A DNA stretch of 64,000 nt from Pseudomonadota bacterium (GCA_021798915.1 JAJZBM010000009.1:1-64000); one strand, 5' to 3'. Shown: positions 1 to 10,534, counted from the stretch's first letter. A program made the numbers and translations. Notes: generated by a model from the letters alone, not told the origin.

Positions 1-485
<485 letters not shown>

Positions 486-604
486 CCGGCCATGCTCTGA
501 GTAGTATCCGCAAACCACCATGATCTCCCGCCGCTCGCCGGCGTCCGCCCGGAGGCAGCACCGGGGGCGCCGGGGGCCGGCGCACCACGGAGGGACGACG
601 CCCG

Positions 605-1480
605 ATGATCCGGCTGTCCATTCCCGCGCGCCAGGCGCTGGCGCGGCTTACTTTGCCGCTGCTGATCGCCGGCGCCTTCGCACTCCTCCTGCTCGGCAAG
701 GCCGACGCCGTGCTCGCCGAGCGCGTCCGCGCCAGCCTCGGCGACACGCTGGCGCCGCTTTATGACCTGATCGCCAACCCCGTCGCCCGCGCCCGCGCCG
801 CCGTCGCCGAGGCCGGCCATCTCGTCTCCCTGGTCGGCGAGAACGCCGCCCTCCGCGCCGAGAACGCGCGTCTGCGGCAATGGCAGGCGGTCGCGCTTAC
901 GCTGGAGGCCGAGAATGCGACGCTGCGCGCCAACCTCCATTGGATCCCGGACCCGGCGGCGGCCTATGTCACGGCGCGGGTGGTGGCCGATACCGGGGGT
1001 GTCTATGCCCGCTCGGTGCTGCTCGCGGTCGGGCCGCACCACGCCATCGCCAAGGGCCAGGTGGCCCTCGACGATAGCGGCCTGGTCGGGCGCATCACCG
1101 AGATCGGGTCGCGGAGCGCGCGGGTGATGCTGATCACCGATCTCAACAGCCGCATCCCGGTGACGCTGGCCCATAGCCGCGCCCGCGCCATTCTCGCCGG
1201 CACCAACGGCGCCCTGCCGCGCCTCCTGTTCTGGCCCGAGGACACCCCGCCGGAGGAGGGTGAACAGGTGGTGACCAGCGGCGAGGCCAATGCCTTCCCG
1301 GCCGGGCTGCCGGTCGGCTATGTGCATTATGTCGGGGCTGCACCGATGGTTACGCCGGCGGCGCGTCTGGGGCGGCTCGATGTCGTGCGGGTGTTCGACT
1401 ATCACCTCGCCGGCGTCCCGCCGCCCGAGGCCGGCGAGCGCCGGGCGGCGACATCCGCCCCCGCCCCCTATGAGCCCTGA
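605..1480 (+). CDS. mreC: Rod shape-determining protein MreC
   Basis: MreC is the periplasmic scaffold of the elongasome, which links MreB with PBP2 and RodA. The 291-residue protein has a short basic N-terminus, one membrane segment at about residues 10-32, a coiled coil at about 62-105 (repeated ENA/EN-LR pattern), and then the beta-rich MreC core. The core includes a conserved GLVGRI motif and ends with a proline-rich tail. A GGAGGG ribosome-binding site precedes the ATG. Position between mreB and mreD supports the call. The length is usual for alphaproteobacterial MreC. Confidence 0.95.
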   Translation: MIRLSIPARQALARLTLPLLIAGAFALLLLGKADAVLAERVRASLGDTLAPLYDLIANPVARARAAVAEAGHLVSLVGENAALRAENARLRQWQAVALTLEAENATLRANLHWIPDPAAAYVTARVVADTGGVYARSVLLAVGPHHAIAKGQVALDDSGLVGRITEIGSRSARVMLITDLNSRIPVTLAHSRARAILAGTNGALPRLLFWPEDTPPEEGEQVVTSGEANAFPAGLPVGYVHYVGAAPMVTPAARLGRLDVVRVFDYHLAGVPPPEAGERRAATSAPAPYEP

Positions 1481-1492
1481 GCCCCCTTTGGC

Positions 1493-2032
1493 ATGGCGAT
1501 GAATTTCCTGCCGCGCCCCGATCCCTGGCAGCAGCTTGATGCCGTGGCGCGGGCGGCGTTTCCGGCGGCGGGCACGGTGCTCGGCCTACTCGCGCTCGCC
1601 GTCCCGCTCGGCCTCCCTGAGCAAGCGGCGCTGGCGCCGGCCTTCCTGTTCGCCTCGGTCTATTTCTGGAGCCTGTTCCGCCCGGCGGCGATGACCCCGG
1701 CGCTGGTCTTCGCGCTCGGCCTGTTCGCCGATCTCCTCGGCGGCGGGCCGCTCGGGCTCGACGTGTTGCTGCTCCTGCTGCTCTGCGCCCTGACGCGGCG
1801 CTGGCGCAGGACGCTCGCGCGGCAGAGTTTTCTCGTCGTCTGGCTGGTGTTTTCGGGGTTTGCCGCGGCGGGGGCGGCGCTCGCCTTCGCGCTCACCGCG
1901 TTGCTCACCCTGACCCTGCTGCCGCCGGCGCCGGCGCTGGTCGAGGCCGGGCTCGCGATCGGGTTCTATCCGCTGCTCGCGGTGCTGTTCACCCGCGCCC
2001 ATCGCAGCCTCGCCGCCGGCGCGGAACGCTGA
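1493..2032 (+). CDS. mreD: Rod shape-determining protein MreD
   Basis: This is a 179-residue, strongly hydrophobic protein with five or so predicted membrane segments (starting near residues 24, 48, 64, 83 and 105, with a final one near 150). That fits MreD, the integral membrane partner of MreC. MreD sequences are poorly conserved, so the assignment rests mainly on topology and on position between mreC (12 bases upstream) and mrdA (3 bases downstream). The start is an ATG followed two codons later by another ATG, so it may be shifted by two residues. Confidence 0.88.
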   Translation: MAMNFLPRPDPWQQLDAVARAAFPAAGTVLGLLALAVPLGLPEQAALAPAFLFASVYFWSLFRPAAMTPALVFALGLFADLLGGGPLGLDVLLLLLLCALTRRWRRTLARQSFLVVWLVFSGFAAAGAALAFALTALLTLTLLPPAPALVEAGLAIGFYPLLAVLFTRAHRSLAAGAER

Positions 2033-2035
2033 GCG

Positions 2036-3934
2036 TTGCGCCGCGACACCAACCGCACCCGCGTCTTCACCCGCCGCGCCCTGATCCTCGGCGGGATCGA
2101 GGCGCTGGCCCTCGGCGGGCTGGCGGCCAAACTCTATCAGGTGCAGGTCGCGGACGGGAAACGCTATGCCTTGCTCGCCGAGAGCAACCGGGTCAGCGCC
2201 CGCCTGCTCGCGCCGCCGCGCGGGCGGCTGCTCGACCGCACCGGGACGCCGGTCGCCGGCAACCGGATGAACTGGCGCGCCGTCCTCGTCGCCGAGCAAA
2301 CCGATGACGTGCAAGGGACGCTCGCGCGGTTTTCCGACCTGATCCCGCTTTCGGACCACGAGCGCGCCCGGATCGACCGCGAACTTCTCCATTCCCGGCG
2401 CTTCATCCCGATCATCCTGCGCGATTTCCTGGAATGGGACGAGATGGCGCTGATCGAGGTCAACGCCCCCGATCTCCCCGGCATCCTGATCGACGCCGGC
2501 ACGACGCGGCTCTACCCGTTTGGGGCGACCCTCGCCCATGTCGTCGGCTATGTCGCGCCGCCGAGCGAGGACGAGGCCGAGGACGAGCCGGTGCTGGCGC
2601 TCCCCGGGATGCGGGTCGGGCGGGCGGCGGTGGAGAAATATCATGATCTGGCGCTCCGCGGCCGCGCCGGCCTGGTGCAGGTCGAGGTCAACGCGGTCGG
2701 CCGGGTGATCCGCGAGCTGGCCCGCGAGGAGGGGGTTCCCGGCGCCGAGATCACCCTCACCATCGATTCCGGGCTGCAACAGGATGTCACCGCGACGCTA
2801 GCCGACGAGAGCGCGAGTGCGGTGGTGTTGGACGCCCGGAACGGCGAGGTGCTGGCGATGGCGACGACGCCGAGCTTCGACCCCAGCCTGTTCAATTCCG
2901 GCGTGACCCAGGCGCAATGGAACGAATGGACCAAAAACCGCCAGACGCCGCTGATCAACAAGGCGGTCGCCGGGCTCTACGCGCCGGGCTCGACGTTCAA
3001 GATGGTGGTCGCCATGGCCGGGCTCACGGCGCGCACGATCACCCCGAATGAGCGCATCTTCTGCCCCGGCTATCTCGATCTCGGCGACACCCGTTTCCAC
3101 TGCTGGAGCCGCTATGGCCATGGCGCGCTCGACCTGCGCGGCGGGCTCAAGAACAGTTGCGACGTGTTTTTCTACGAGGTCGCGCGGCGCACCGGAATCG
3201 ACGCCATCGCCGCCATGGCCAACCGCTTCGGCCTCGGCGTGCGCCCGGCGATCGAGCTGCCCGAGGCCCGCGCCGGCCTCGTCCCGACCCGCGCCTGGCG
3301 CGAACGCCACGGCCATCACTGGAATCCCGGCGATACCGTGGTGCATGGCATCGGCCAGGGGTTTTTGGAGATCGCGCCGGTGCAGCTCGCGACCATGGTG
3401 GCGCGGATCGCGACCGGCCGCGCCGTCGAGCCGCATCTGACGCGGAGCGTCAACGGCACCCTGACCCCCGGCGCCGATCCTGGCTTCTGGCCGGCGCTCG
3501 ACGTGCCGGCGCCCTATCTGCACGCCGCCCGCGAAGGGATGTGGGCGGTGGTCAATGAGCAAGGCGGCACCGCCCCCCTCGCCCGGCTCGATCTCCCCGG
3601 CGTGCAGCTCGCCGGCAAGACCGGCTCGACCCAGGTCCGCCACGTCTCACGCGAAGCGCGCGAGCATGGCCATTTCAACTCCGAGAGCCTGCCTTGGGAG
3701 TTTCGTCCGCACGCCCTCTTCGTCGCCTTCGCCCCCTATGACGCGCCGCGCTATGCACTCGCCGTGGTCGTCGAGCACGGCAATGCCGGGGCGCAGCGGG
3801 CGGCGCCGCTCGCGCGCGCGATCATGACCGATGTCCTGCTCCGCGACCCCGCCAACCGCAGCGCCTCGCCCGTCCCCCCCTCGCCCGTCCGCGCCGAGGC
3901 AGCCACTCCCGCAGCGATGGTGCAGACGCGATGA
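2036..3934 (+). CDS. mrdA: Penicillin-binding protein 2 (peptidoglycan D,D-transpeptidase)
   Basis: PBP2 cross-links peptidoglycan during cell elongation together with RodA. The 632-residue protein has an N-terminal membrane anchor (about 15-35), a PBP dimerisation domain (about 55-225) and a C-terminal transpeptidase domain. The active-site serine is S319 in the motif STFK (K322), and the KTG box is at K528. The second motif reads SCD rather than SxN, which is common in PBP2. The start is a TTG only 3 bases after the mreD stop; the next in-frame ATG would remove the anchor, so TTG is preferred. The stop overlaps rodA by 4 bases. Confidence 0.95.
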   Translation: MRRDTNRTRVFTRRALILGGIEALALGGLAAKLYQVQVADGKRYALLAESNRVSARLLAPPRGRLLDRTGTPVAGNRMNWRAVLVAEQTDDVQGTLARFSDLIPLSDHERARIDRELLHSRRFIPIILRDFLEWDEMALIEVNAPDLPGILIDAGTTRLYPFGATLAHVVGYVAPPSEDEAEDEPVLALPGMRVGRAAVEKYHDLALRGRAGLVQVEVNAVGRVIRELAREEGVPGAEITLTIDSGLQQDVTATLADESASAVVLDARNGEVLAMATTPSFDPSLFNSGVTQAQWNEWTKNRQTPLINKAVAGLYAPGSTFKMVVAMAGLTARTITPNERIFCPGYLDLGDTRFHCWSRYGHGALDLRGGLKNSCDVFFYEVARRTGIDAIAAMANRFGLGVRPAIELPEARAGLVPTRAWRERHGHHWNPGDTVVHGIGQGFLEIAPVQLATMVARIATGRAVEPHLTRSVNGTLTPGADPGFWPALDVPAPYLHAAREGMWAVVNEQGGTAPLARLDLPGVQLAGKTGSTQVRHVSREAREHGHFNSESLPWEFRPHALFVAFAPYDAPRYALAVVVEHGNAGAQRAAPLARAIMTDVLLRDPANRSASPVPPSPVRAEAATPAAMVQTR

Positions 3935-5076
3935 TGGAGCGGCGGCTCTACCGCGCCGAGGCGTTCGGATTAGCAGCCAAGCTCCGCTCCGTGAGCTGGC
4001 TCTACGTCACCCTGCTCGCGCTTCTCGCCGCGGTCGGCTATGTCGCGCTCTATTCCGCCGGCGGCGGGCCGCAGCCCTTCGCCAATCGCCACGCGTTGCG
4101 GTTTGCCGTCGGGCTGGTGATCCTGCTCGCGACCGCGCTCACCGATCTCCGCCTGATCCAGCGTCTGGCCTGGCCGCTTTACGGGCTCGGGGTCGGGCTG
4201 CTGCTCGCCGTCGCGCGCTTCGGCCATGTCGGCAAGGGGGCGCAGCGCTGGATCGAGATCGGCGCGTTTCAGCTCCAGCCGAGCGAGTTGATGAAGATTT
4301 TCCTGGTCCTCGCCCTCGCTTCGTGGTTCCGCCGTGCCTCCTGGGAGCGGGTCGGCAACCCGTTTTTCCTGCTCCCGCCGGCCCTGGCGAGCGCGGTTCC
4401 GGTGGTCCTGATCCTGAAACAGCCCAATCTCGGCACCGCCGTCATCACCGCGCTCGTCGCCGGGGTGGTGTTTTTCGCCGCCGGCGTCCGGTGGTGGAAA
4501 TTCGCGCTGATCGCGCTCACGATCGCCCTCGCCGCGCCGCTCGCTTATCACCATCTGCATGACTATCAGCGCGCCCGCATCGAAACCTTCCTCCATCCCG
4601 AGAGCGACCCGCTCGGCACCGGCTACAACATCATCCAATCCAAAATCGCGCTCGGCTCGGGCGGGCTCTGGGGCAAGGGATTTTTGCACGGAACCCAGGG
4701 GCATCTCGATTTCCTGCCCGAAAAACAGACCGATTTCATCTTCACCGTGCTCGCCGAGGAATTCGGCCTGATCGGGGCGCTTTCGCTGCTCGGGCTGATC
4801 ACACTGATCATCGCCGGCGGCTTCGTCATCGCGCTTCGCGCCCGCGACCCGTTCGGCCGCCTCGTCGCGATCGGCATTACCACCAATTATTCCCTTTATG
4901 TCTTCGTCAATCTGGCGATGGTGATGGGGGCGATCCCGGTCGGCGGCGTGCCGCTGCCGCTGGTCTCGCATGGCGGCTCGGCGCTGCTCACCACGATGTT
5001 CGGCTTTGGCCTTCTGCTCTCGGTCGAGGTGCATCGTGACGCCGCGAGCGAGCGCGACGAGCGCGAGCCGCTCTGA
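3931..5076 (+). CDS. rodA: Rod shape-determining protein RodA (SEDS glycosyltransferase)
   Basis: RodA is the SEDS-family membrane peptidoglycan polymerase that works with PBP2. The 381 residues hold about ten hydrophobic segments and family signatures: QPSELMKIF in the middle, QPNLGTA, GFLHGTQGHLDFLPEKQTDFIF, and near the end PLPLVSHGGSALLTTMFGFGLLLS. Its ATG overlaps the mrdA stop (ATGA), so translation is probably coupled. The next gene, fixL, begins only 15 bases after the stop and no terminator is visible between them. Confidence 0.96.
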   Translation: MMERRLYRAEAFGLAAKLRSVSWLYVTLLALLAAVGYVALYSAGGGPQPFANRHALRFAVGLVILLATALTDLRLIQRLAWPLYGLGVGLLLAVARFGHVGKGAQRWIEIGAFQLQPSELMKIFLVLALASWFRRASWERVGNPFFLLPPALASAVPVVLILKQPNLGTAVITALVAGVVFFAAGVRWWKFALIALTIALAAPLAYHHLHDYQRARIETFLHPESDPLGTGYNIIQSKIALGSGGLWGKGFLHGTQGHLDFLPEKQTDFIFTVLAEEFGLIGALSLLGLITLIIAGGFVIALRARDPFGRLVAIGITTNYSLYVFVNLAMVMGAIPVGGVPLPLVSHGGSALLTTMFGFGLLLSVEVHRDAASERDEREPL

Positions 5077-5091
5077 TCTCCGGGGACGCGC

Positions 5092-6567
5092 ATGGAGCGG
5101 GTCTATCAGGCGATTTTCGAAGTGGCGGCGGACGGAATCTTCGTCATCGACATAGAGGGCGTGATCGGCGCCGCCAATCCCGCCGCCGGCGCCCTCCTCG
5201 CCACCGAAGAAGCATCGCTGATCGGCCGCCGGATCGACGATTTCCTCGACGATCCCGCGGTCGCCGCCCTTCTCCGCCCCGGCGCCGTCACACGGGTCGT
5301 CGGCGCGCGCGAAATCACGATGCGGCGCGCGGACGGGCATCGCTTTCCGGCCGAAATCGTGCTCCGCGATGTCCCGCGCGACGACGGGCCACGGCTGGTG
5401 GTCATCGCGCACGATATTTCGGCCCGCCGCGCCGCCCATAACACCCTGATCGCGCGCGAGGAATTGCTGCGCGCGATCATCGCGACAGCGCCGGAGGCGG
5501 TCATCGTCATCGACGCCGAGGGCGCCATCATCTCCTTCAGCGCCGCCGCCGAGCGCATATTCGGCCACCCCGCCGCCGCCATGCTCGGGCGTAACGTCCG
5601 CATGCTGATGCCCGAGCCCTATCGCGGCCAGCATGATTCCTACCTCGCCCATTATCGCGAGACCGGCGAGAAGCGGATCATCGGCATCGGCCGCGTCGTC
5701 GTCGGCCAGCGCGCCGATGGCTCGACCTTTCCGATCGAACTCCAGATCGGCGAGGTCGAGGCCGGTGGCCGCCGCCTGTTCGCCGGCTTCGTGCGCGACC
5801 TCACCGAGCAGCAGGAGACCGAGCGGCGGCTCCAGGATCTGCACGGCAAGCTTCTGCACACCTCGCGGCTTTCCACCCTCGGGCGAATGGCCTCCACCCT
5901 CGCCCATGAGATCAACCAGCCGCTGACCGCGATCGCCAATTATGTCCAGGCCGGGCGGCAATTGCTCGCGAGCGGGCGGGCCGAGCTTCTGCCCAAGGTC
6001 AGCGACGCGCTGGCCCGCGCCGGCGAGCAGGCGGCACGCGCCGGGGCCATCATCCAGCGCCTCCGGAGCTTCGTCACCCGCGGCGAGAGCGAGAAGCGCC
6101 CGGAGGATCTCAACGCCCTGGTCGAGGAGGCGGCGACGCTGGCGCTGGTCGGCGCGCGCGAATACGGCATCCGCGTCACCTTCGCGCTCGCCCCCGATCT
6201 CGCGCCAGTGCTCGCCGACCGGGTGCAGGTGCAGCAGGTGGTGCTCAACCTGGTGCGCAACGCCGTCGAGGTGCTGCAACCCTGTCCCCGGCGCGAGATC
6301 ACCGTCACGACGGCGGCGCGCGGGGATTTCGCGGAAATCACCATCGCCGATAGCGGCCCCGGGATCGCGCCGGAGGTCAGCGCCCAGATCTTCAGCCCCT
6401 TCGTCTCCACCAAGCCGGATGGCATGGGGCTTGGCCTGTCGATTTGCCGCGAAATCGTCGAGAGCCATGGCGGGCGGATCGACGTCTCCTCCGCGCCGGA
6501 GAGTGGGACGGCGTTCCGCTTCACCCTCCCCTTCGCCGCCCTCAAGGAGATCCCCGATGACGGCTGA
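5092..6567 (+). CDS. fixL: FixL-type haem PAS oxygen-sensor histidine kinase
   Basis: This is a soluble two-component kinase of 491 residues. It has a first PAS domain (about 5-115), a second PAS domain (about 120-240), a dimerisation/phosphoacceptor helix with H272 in the HEINQPL motif, and a C-terminal HATPase domain with N box (NLVRNAVE), G1 (DSGPGI) and G2 (GMGLGLSI). The second PAS carries the FixL haem-pocket pattern: H181 in HDSY and R201 in IIGIGR, with the same 20-residue spacing as the haem His and Arg of Bradyrhizobium FixL. No membrane segments are visible. It overlaps fixJ by 11 bases. Haem binding is inferred from the motif. Confidence 0.93.
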   Translation: MERVYQAIFEVAADGIFVIDIEGVIGAANPAAGALLATEEASLIGRRIDDFLDDPAVAALLRPGAVTRVVGAREITMRRADGHRFPAEIVLRDVPRDDGPRLVVIAHDISARRAAHNTLIAREELLRAIIATAPEAVIVIDAEGAIISFSAAAERIFGHPAAAMLGRNVRMLMPEPYRGQHDSYLAHYRETGEKRIIGIGRVVVGQRADGSTFPIELQIGEVEAGGRRLFAGFVRDLTEQQETERRLQDLHGKLLHTSRLSTLGRMASTLAHEINQPLTAIANYVQAGRQLLASGRAELLPKVSDALARAGEQAARAGAIIQRLRSFVTRGESEKRPEDLNALVEEAATLALVGAREYGIRVTFALAPDLAPVLADRVQVQQVVLNLVRNAVEVLQPCPRREITVTTAARGDFAEITIADSGPGIAPEVSAQIFSPFVSTKPDGMGLGLSICREIVESHGGRIDVSSAPESGTAFRFTLPFAALKEIPDDG

Positions 6568-7168
6568 CCCCGAGGTGATCGTCGTCGATGACGACGAGGC
6601 GGTCCGCGACTCGCTCTGCTTCCTGCTCGACGCCGCCGGCTATCGCTGCCGGGCTTTCGCCTCCGGCGCGGCGCTGCTCGCCGCCCCGCCGGGCGCGGCG
6701 GCGGGCTGCCTCCTCCTCGATGTGCGGATGCCGGAGATCGACGGCGTGACCACGCTGGAACGGCTGCGCGCGGCCGGGTTCCGGCTGCCAACGATCATCA
6801 TGACCGGGCACGCCGATGTGCCGCTGGCGGTGCGCGCGATGAAGGCGGGAGCGCGGGATTTCATCGAAAAACCGTTCTCCGATGGCGCGATCCTGGCGGC
6901 CGTCGCGCAGGCGCTGGACGCAGCGGCCGATACGCCCGAAGGCGAAGCGGCAGCCCGGATCGCGACCCTCAGCCCCCGCGAGCGCGAGGTTCTCGCGGGG
7001 CTGGTCACCGGCCTGCCCAACAAGAGCATCGCCTACGACCTCGGCATCAGCCCGCGCACGGTGGAAATCCACCGCGCCCACGTGATGGAGAAATGTGGCG
7101 CGCGCAGCCTCTCCGAACTCGTGCGCCTCGCCCTCGCCGCCGGGGTCGAACCGGGGAGGCGGCAGTAG
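6557..7168 (+). CDS. fixJ: FixJ-type response regulator with LuxR-family DNA-binding domain
   Basis: This is the cognate regulator of the upstream FixL. The 203 residues comprise a receiver domain (about 1-120) with acidic pocket D11-D13, phosphoacceptor D55 and K105 in FIEKPF, and a C-terminal LuxR/GerE helix-turn-helix (about 138-200) with the SPREREVL and NKSIAYDLGISPRTVEIHRAHVM stretches. The ATG lies inside the fixL 3' end, so the pair is translationally coupled. In other alphaproteobacteria FixJ activates fixK/nifA under low oxygen; neither is present in this window, so its targets are elsewhere. Confidence 0.94.
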   Translation: MTADPEVIVVDDDEAVRDSLCFLLDAAGYRCRAFASGAALLAAPPGAAAGCLLLDVRMPEIDGVTTLERLRAAGFRLPTIIMTGHADVPLAVRAMKAGARDFIEKPFSDGAILAAVAQALDAAADTPEGEAAARIATLSPREREVLAGLVTGLPNKSIAYDLGISPRTVEIHRAHVMEKCGARSLSELVRLALAAGVEPGRRQ

Positions 7169-7287
7169 GCAAGGCTGTTCATATATGGGCGGCCCGTTGG
7201 GATCAAGAGGCGACCGGACAGATCAAGCATTACCGCGTCAACCGGCGTAAAATCAGCACCCGCCGGCGTACCCAGTTCTGTTCCGAG

Positions 7288-7378
<91 letters not shown>

Positions 7379-7430
7379 GCGGGGCAGGCGCGGGAACCTA
7401 GCAGAGGCGAGAAAAGTCGCCAAGCCGGCC

Positions 7431-8522
7431 TCAAGGGGTGGCGCGGGTGGTATTGATCCTCGGCAGCACTTTTTCCGCCATCAGCACCATCGAGCGCCGC
7501 GCCAGCGTGGGATCCCGCCAGTCATGCCCGGCGTAGAGCAGGGTGCCGAAATCGCCGGTTTGTTCGCGAAAGGCGAGAATTTCGTCCGCGACCTGGTCCG
7601 GCGTACCATGGATCACGAGCTGTCGGCAGACGTCATCGAGGGTCACCGCCTCATCCGCCATCGCCGGGTCCGGCTTGAACAGATTGAGCCGCCCGGCGCG
7701 GCGCATTTTGGTCAGCATCTGTGCGTAATAGAAGCGATAGGGGCTGGCGGCCTCGGTTGCGTAGGCACGGGCGGTCGCGGCGTCGTCGGCGACGAAGACG
7801 CTTTTGGCGACTCGCCAGGACGCGGGATCAGCGGCGCGGCCGATGCGCGCGCAGCCGGCGGCGAAGCGTGGCCAATGGGTCGCGACCCAGCATGGCAGCA
7901 GGAAATTCGCCGAAATCATATCCCACCCCCGCGCTGCCGCCTCGGTCACGCCCTGCGAGTGGGGGGCAACCGCGGTGACGATGATCGGCGGATGCGGGCG
8001 TTGCAGGGGCCGGGGCAAGACGCCCTGGCCGATCTCGGCGATCAGCGTGCGCGCGGTCGAGATCGACCAGTATTTCCCGGCGATGTCATAGGGCGGCTCA
8101 CCCGCCCAGATCGCGAGGACATGGTTGATCGCCTCCAGGAACATGGCGTTGCGGTCGGCCGCCAGGGTGCCGAACACCTCCCAGTCAGACGGCAGCCCGC
8201 CGGGACTGATGCCGAAATTCAGCCGCCCGTCGAGCAGATGGTCGAGCATCGCGATCTCGGCCGCAACCGAAGCCGGATGGCGGTTGGGGAGATTGACCGT
8301 CCCGGTGCCGAGGCGGATCTGCCGGGTCGCGCCGGCGAGGGAGGCGAGGAACAGCGGCGAAGAGGTGATGTTTTCCGCCTGATCGCTCACATGCTCGCCG
8401 ACATAGGCCTCCCGGAACCCGAGTTCGTCGGCGAGCAGGAACGCCGCGCGATCCTCGGCCAGCGCCTGGCGCCAATCCTTGTCGAGCGGATGGACGGGCA
8501 TGGTGAAGAAGCCGAGCTGCAT
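7431..8522 (-). CDS. LLM-class (luciferase-like) flavin-dependent oxidoreductase
   Basis: This 363-residue protein belongs to the bacterial luciferase/F420-FMN monooxygenase superfamily, seen in FREAYVGEH near residue 38, the LGTGTVNLPNRHP stretch and RLNFGISPG. The ATG at 8522 is chosen over upstream starts because it begins the usual MQLGFF strand and has a GAGG ribosome-binding site. It is the last gene of an apparent operon with a sugar-type ABC importer, 46 bases after the second permease. The substrate cannot be read from the sequence. Relatives include limonene- and alkane-type monooxygenases, so a role in modifying the imported compound is only an inference. Confidence 0.85.
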   Translation of the reverse strand: MQLGFFTMPVHPLDKDWRQALAEDRAAFLLADELGFREAYVGEHVSDQAENITSSPLFLASLAGATRQIRLGTGTVNLPNRHPASVAAEIAMLDHLLDGRLNFGISPGGLPSDWEVFGTLAADRNAMFLEAINHVLAIWAGEPPYDIAGKYWSISTARTLIAEIGQGVLPRPLQRPHPPIIVTAVAPHSQGVTEAAARGWDMISANFLLPCWVATHWPRFAAGCARIGRAADPASWRVAKSVFVADDAATARAYATEAASPYRFYYAQMLTKMRRAGRLNLFKPDPAMADEAVTLDDVCRQLVIHGTPDQVADEILAFREQTGDFGTLLYAGHDWRDPTLARRSMVLMAEKVLPRINTTRATP

Positions 8523-8568
8523 CGTATCGTTCCTCGCAATTCGCCAAAAGGGGGATGAAACGCCGCCC

Positions 8569-9552
8569 TCACCCGTCACGCGCCTCGCGGCCATAGAGGA
8601 GCAGGAGGACGAGAATGATCACGCCGTAGATGATGCTCCGGCCATATTCGGCCATGTTCATCGCCAGCAGCACGCTGATCAGCGTCACCAGACAGATGGC
8701 GCCGGCCACCGCGCCGAGATAATGCCCGCGCCCGCCGAGAATCGAGGCGCCACCGATCACCACCGCGGCGATCGACTGGAAGAGATAGGGCTCACCCATG
8801 CCGAGCGAGGCCTGGCCGCCGAAGCCGACCAGCATGATCCCGGCGAGTGCCGCGGTGAGGCCGGAGAGACCGTAGAGCCCGATCACCGTCGCGCGGACGC
8901 GAAGCCCGGCCAGTTCGCTGGCGCGGAGATTGGTGCCGATGGCATAGGTCGCGCGGCCGAACACGGTGGCCTGGAGCAAAAACGAGATCAGCCCGATCAC
9001 CGCGAGCCACAGCCAGAGCGGCGCCGGCACGCCGAGCAGGCTGCCATGCGCGAGACCCTGCACCAGGGGCGGCGCATACGACGCGCAGGCGCCACAAGTC
9101 ATGCCGCCGCTCAAGCCGAGCGTCAGCCCTTCCATGATGCCGTTCATGGCCAGCGTCATCACCACCGCCGGCACGCCGAGCACGGTAACGCCGATCCCGT
9201 TCGCAACCCCGACCAGCGCCCCCATCCCGAGGGTCAGGGCGAGCGCGGCCGCGGCATGCGCGTTTTCGCCGCCCGAACTGGTCGCGAGCAGGATCGCCGC
9301 CGCATTCAAGACCCAGGGCACCGAGAGATCGATGCCGCCGATCAGGATCACGAAGCTCTGGCCGGCGGCGACGAGGCCGACGAACATCGCGACGGTGAGA
9401 ATGGTGAGCACGTTCGTCGCCTGGATAAATCCCGGCCGCACCAGCCCGCCGAGCAGAAACAGCAGCACCGTCGCGCCATAAGCATAAAGCACCCGCCGCC
9501 CGGTCGGCGAGAGCCCGGCCAACACCCGCCGCCTTGTGCCGCCGCCGCTCAT
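8569..9552 (-). CDS. Sugar-type ABC transporter permease (RbsC/XylH family)
   Basis: This is a membrane permease of 327 residues with about nine or ten hydrophobic segments. It carries the BPD_transp_2 family signatures GGIDLSVPWV near residue 90 and the C-terminal cytoplasmic loop VVIGGASILGGRG, which contacts the ATPase. It overlaps the upstream permease gene by 4 bases. Two different permease genes in tandem suggest a heterodimeric channel. Loops are consistent with uptake of a monosaccharide or similar small polyol, but the specificity is unknown. Confidence 0.9.
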   Translation of the reverse strand: MSGGGTRRRVLAGLSPTGRRVLYAYGATVLLFLLGGLVRPGFIQATNVLTILTVAMFVGLVAAGQSFVILIGGIDLSVPWVLNAAAILLATSSGGENAHAAAALALTLGMGALVGVANGIGVTVLGVPAVVMTLAMNGIMEGLTLGLSGGMTCGACASYAPPLVQGLAHGSLLGVPAPLWLWLAVIGLISFLLQATVFGRATYAIGTNLRASELAGLRVRATVIGLYGLSGLTAALAGIMLVGFGGQASLGMGEPYLFQSIAAVVIGGASILGGRGHYLGAVAGAICLVTLISVLLAMNMAEYGRSIIYGVIILVLLLLYGREARDG

Positions 9553-10534
9553 GCCCGCGCCCGCCGCTTTCGCACCAGCCGCCCGAGCCCCTCGGCGAGC
9601 ACCACCGCGATCACCAGGAACGCACCCTCGTAGAAGGATTGATACAGCGGATCGATATGCGCGAAAAACAGGATATTGACGATCATCGTGGTGACGAAGG
9701 CGCCGAGAATGGCGCCGATCCCGCTGCCGCGCCCGCCGAACAGGCTGACCCCGCCGAGCACCACCGCGACGATCGAGGTCAGGGTGTAGCCATTGCCGGT
9801 GGTGGCGTCGCCAGCGGTCGCCTGGGCCGCGAGAAAGAGCCCGGCGGCGGCGGCGATCAGGCCGCTCAGCGTATAGGCGACGAGCTTCGTCACGACCGGG
9901 TCGATGCCGTTCGACGACGCCGCCGCTTCGTCATCGCCGACGGCGAGAAGGGCGATGCCAATCCGGCTGCGGCGCAAAACCGCCCAGAACAGCATCATCG
10001 CCAGGACATAGAACAGCGCATAAGGCGCGCCAGTATTGACCAGGAGCGCGGTATAGCCCTCCGGCACGGCGCCACCCGGCTGCGGCAGGATGCGGATCGC
10101 CAGCCCCTGAAAAATCGCCAGCGTCGCCAGCGTCACCAAAATCGGCGGCAAGCGGCCATAGGCGACAAGGGCACCATTGACGAAGCCGAGGACGGCGCCG
10201 GCAAGCAGGATCAGCGCCGAGGCCAGCGCCATCGAAGCCGCCGTGGTCCCGAGATAGAGCGCCGCCAGCGCGTCGCTGAGATCGATGATCCCGCCGATCG
10301 AAAGATCGAGCCCGCGGGTCAGGACGACCATGGTCTGGGCCAGGCCGGCGAGCGCCAGCGGCATGGTGTTGTTGAGGCTGGAGGTGAATTCGAACCCGCC
10401 GGGCAGCCGCCCTTGGGTCGCGAGATAGAGCCCGCCATAGCCGATCACCGAAACGGCGAGCAGCGCCGAGACCAGCGCCAGCCCGAGATGGCGGGCGAGC
10501 CCGTGGGCCAGGGTCGAACGGCGCGGCGGCGCCA

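Noticed and set aside
3970-6468. An 832-codon open frame on the minus strand opposite rodA and fixL
   Set aside because: It is a G+C-driven shadow: composition is biased to Arg, Asp, Gly and Glu with no domain pattern, and the plus strand holds recognisable RodA and FixL.
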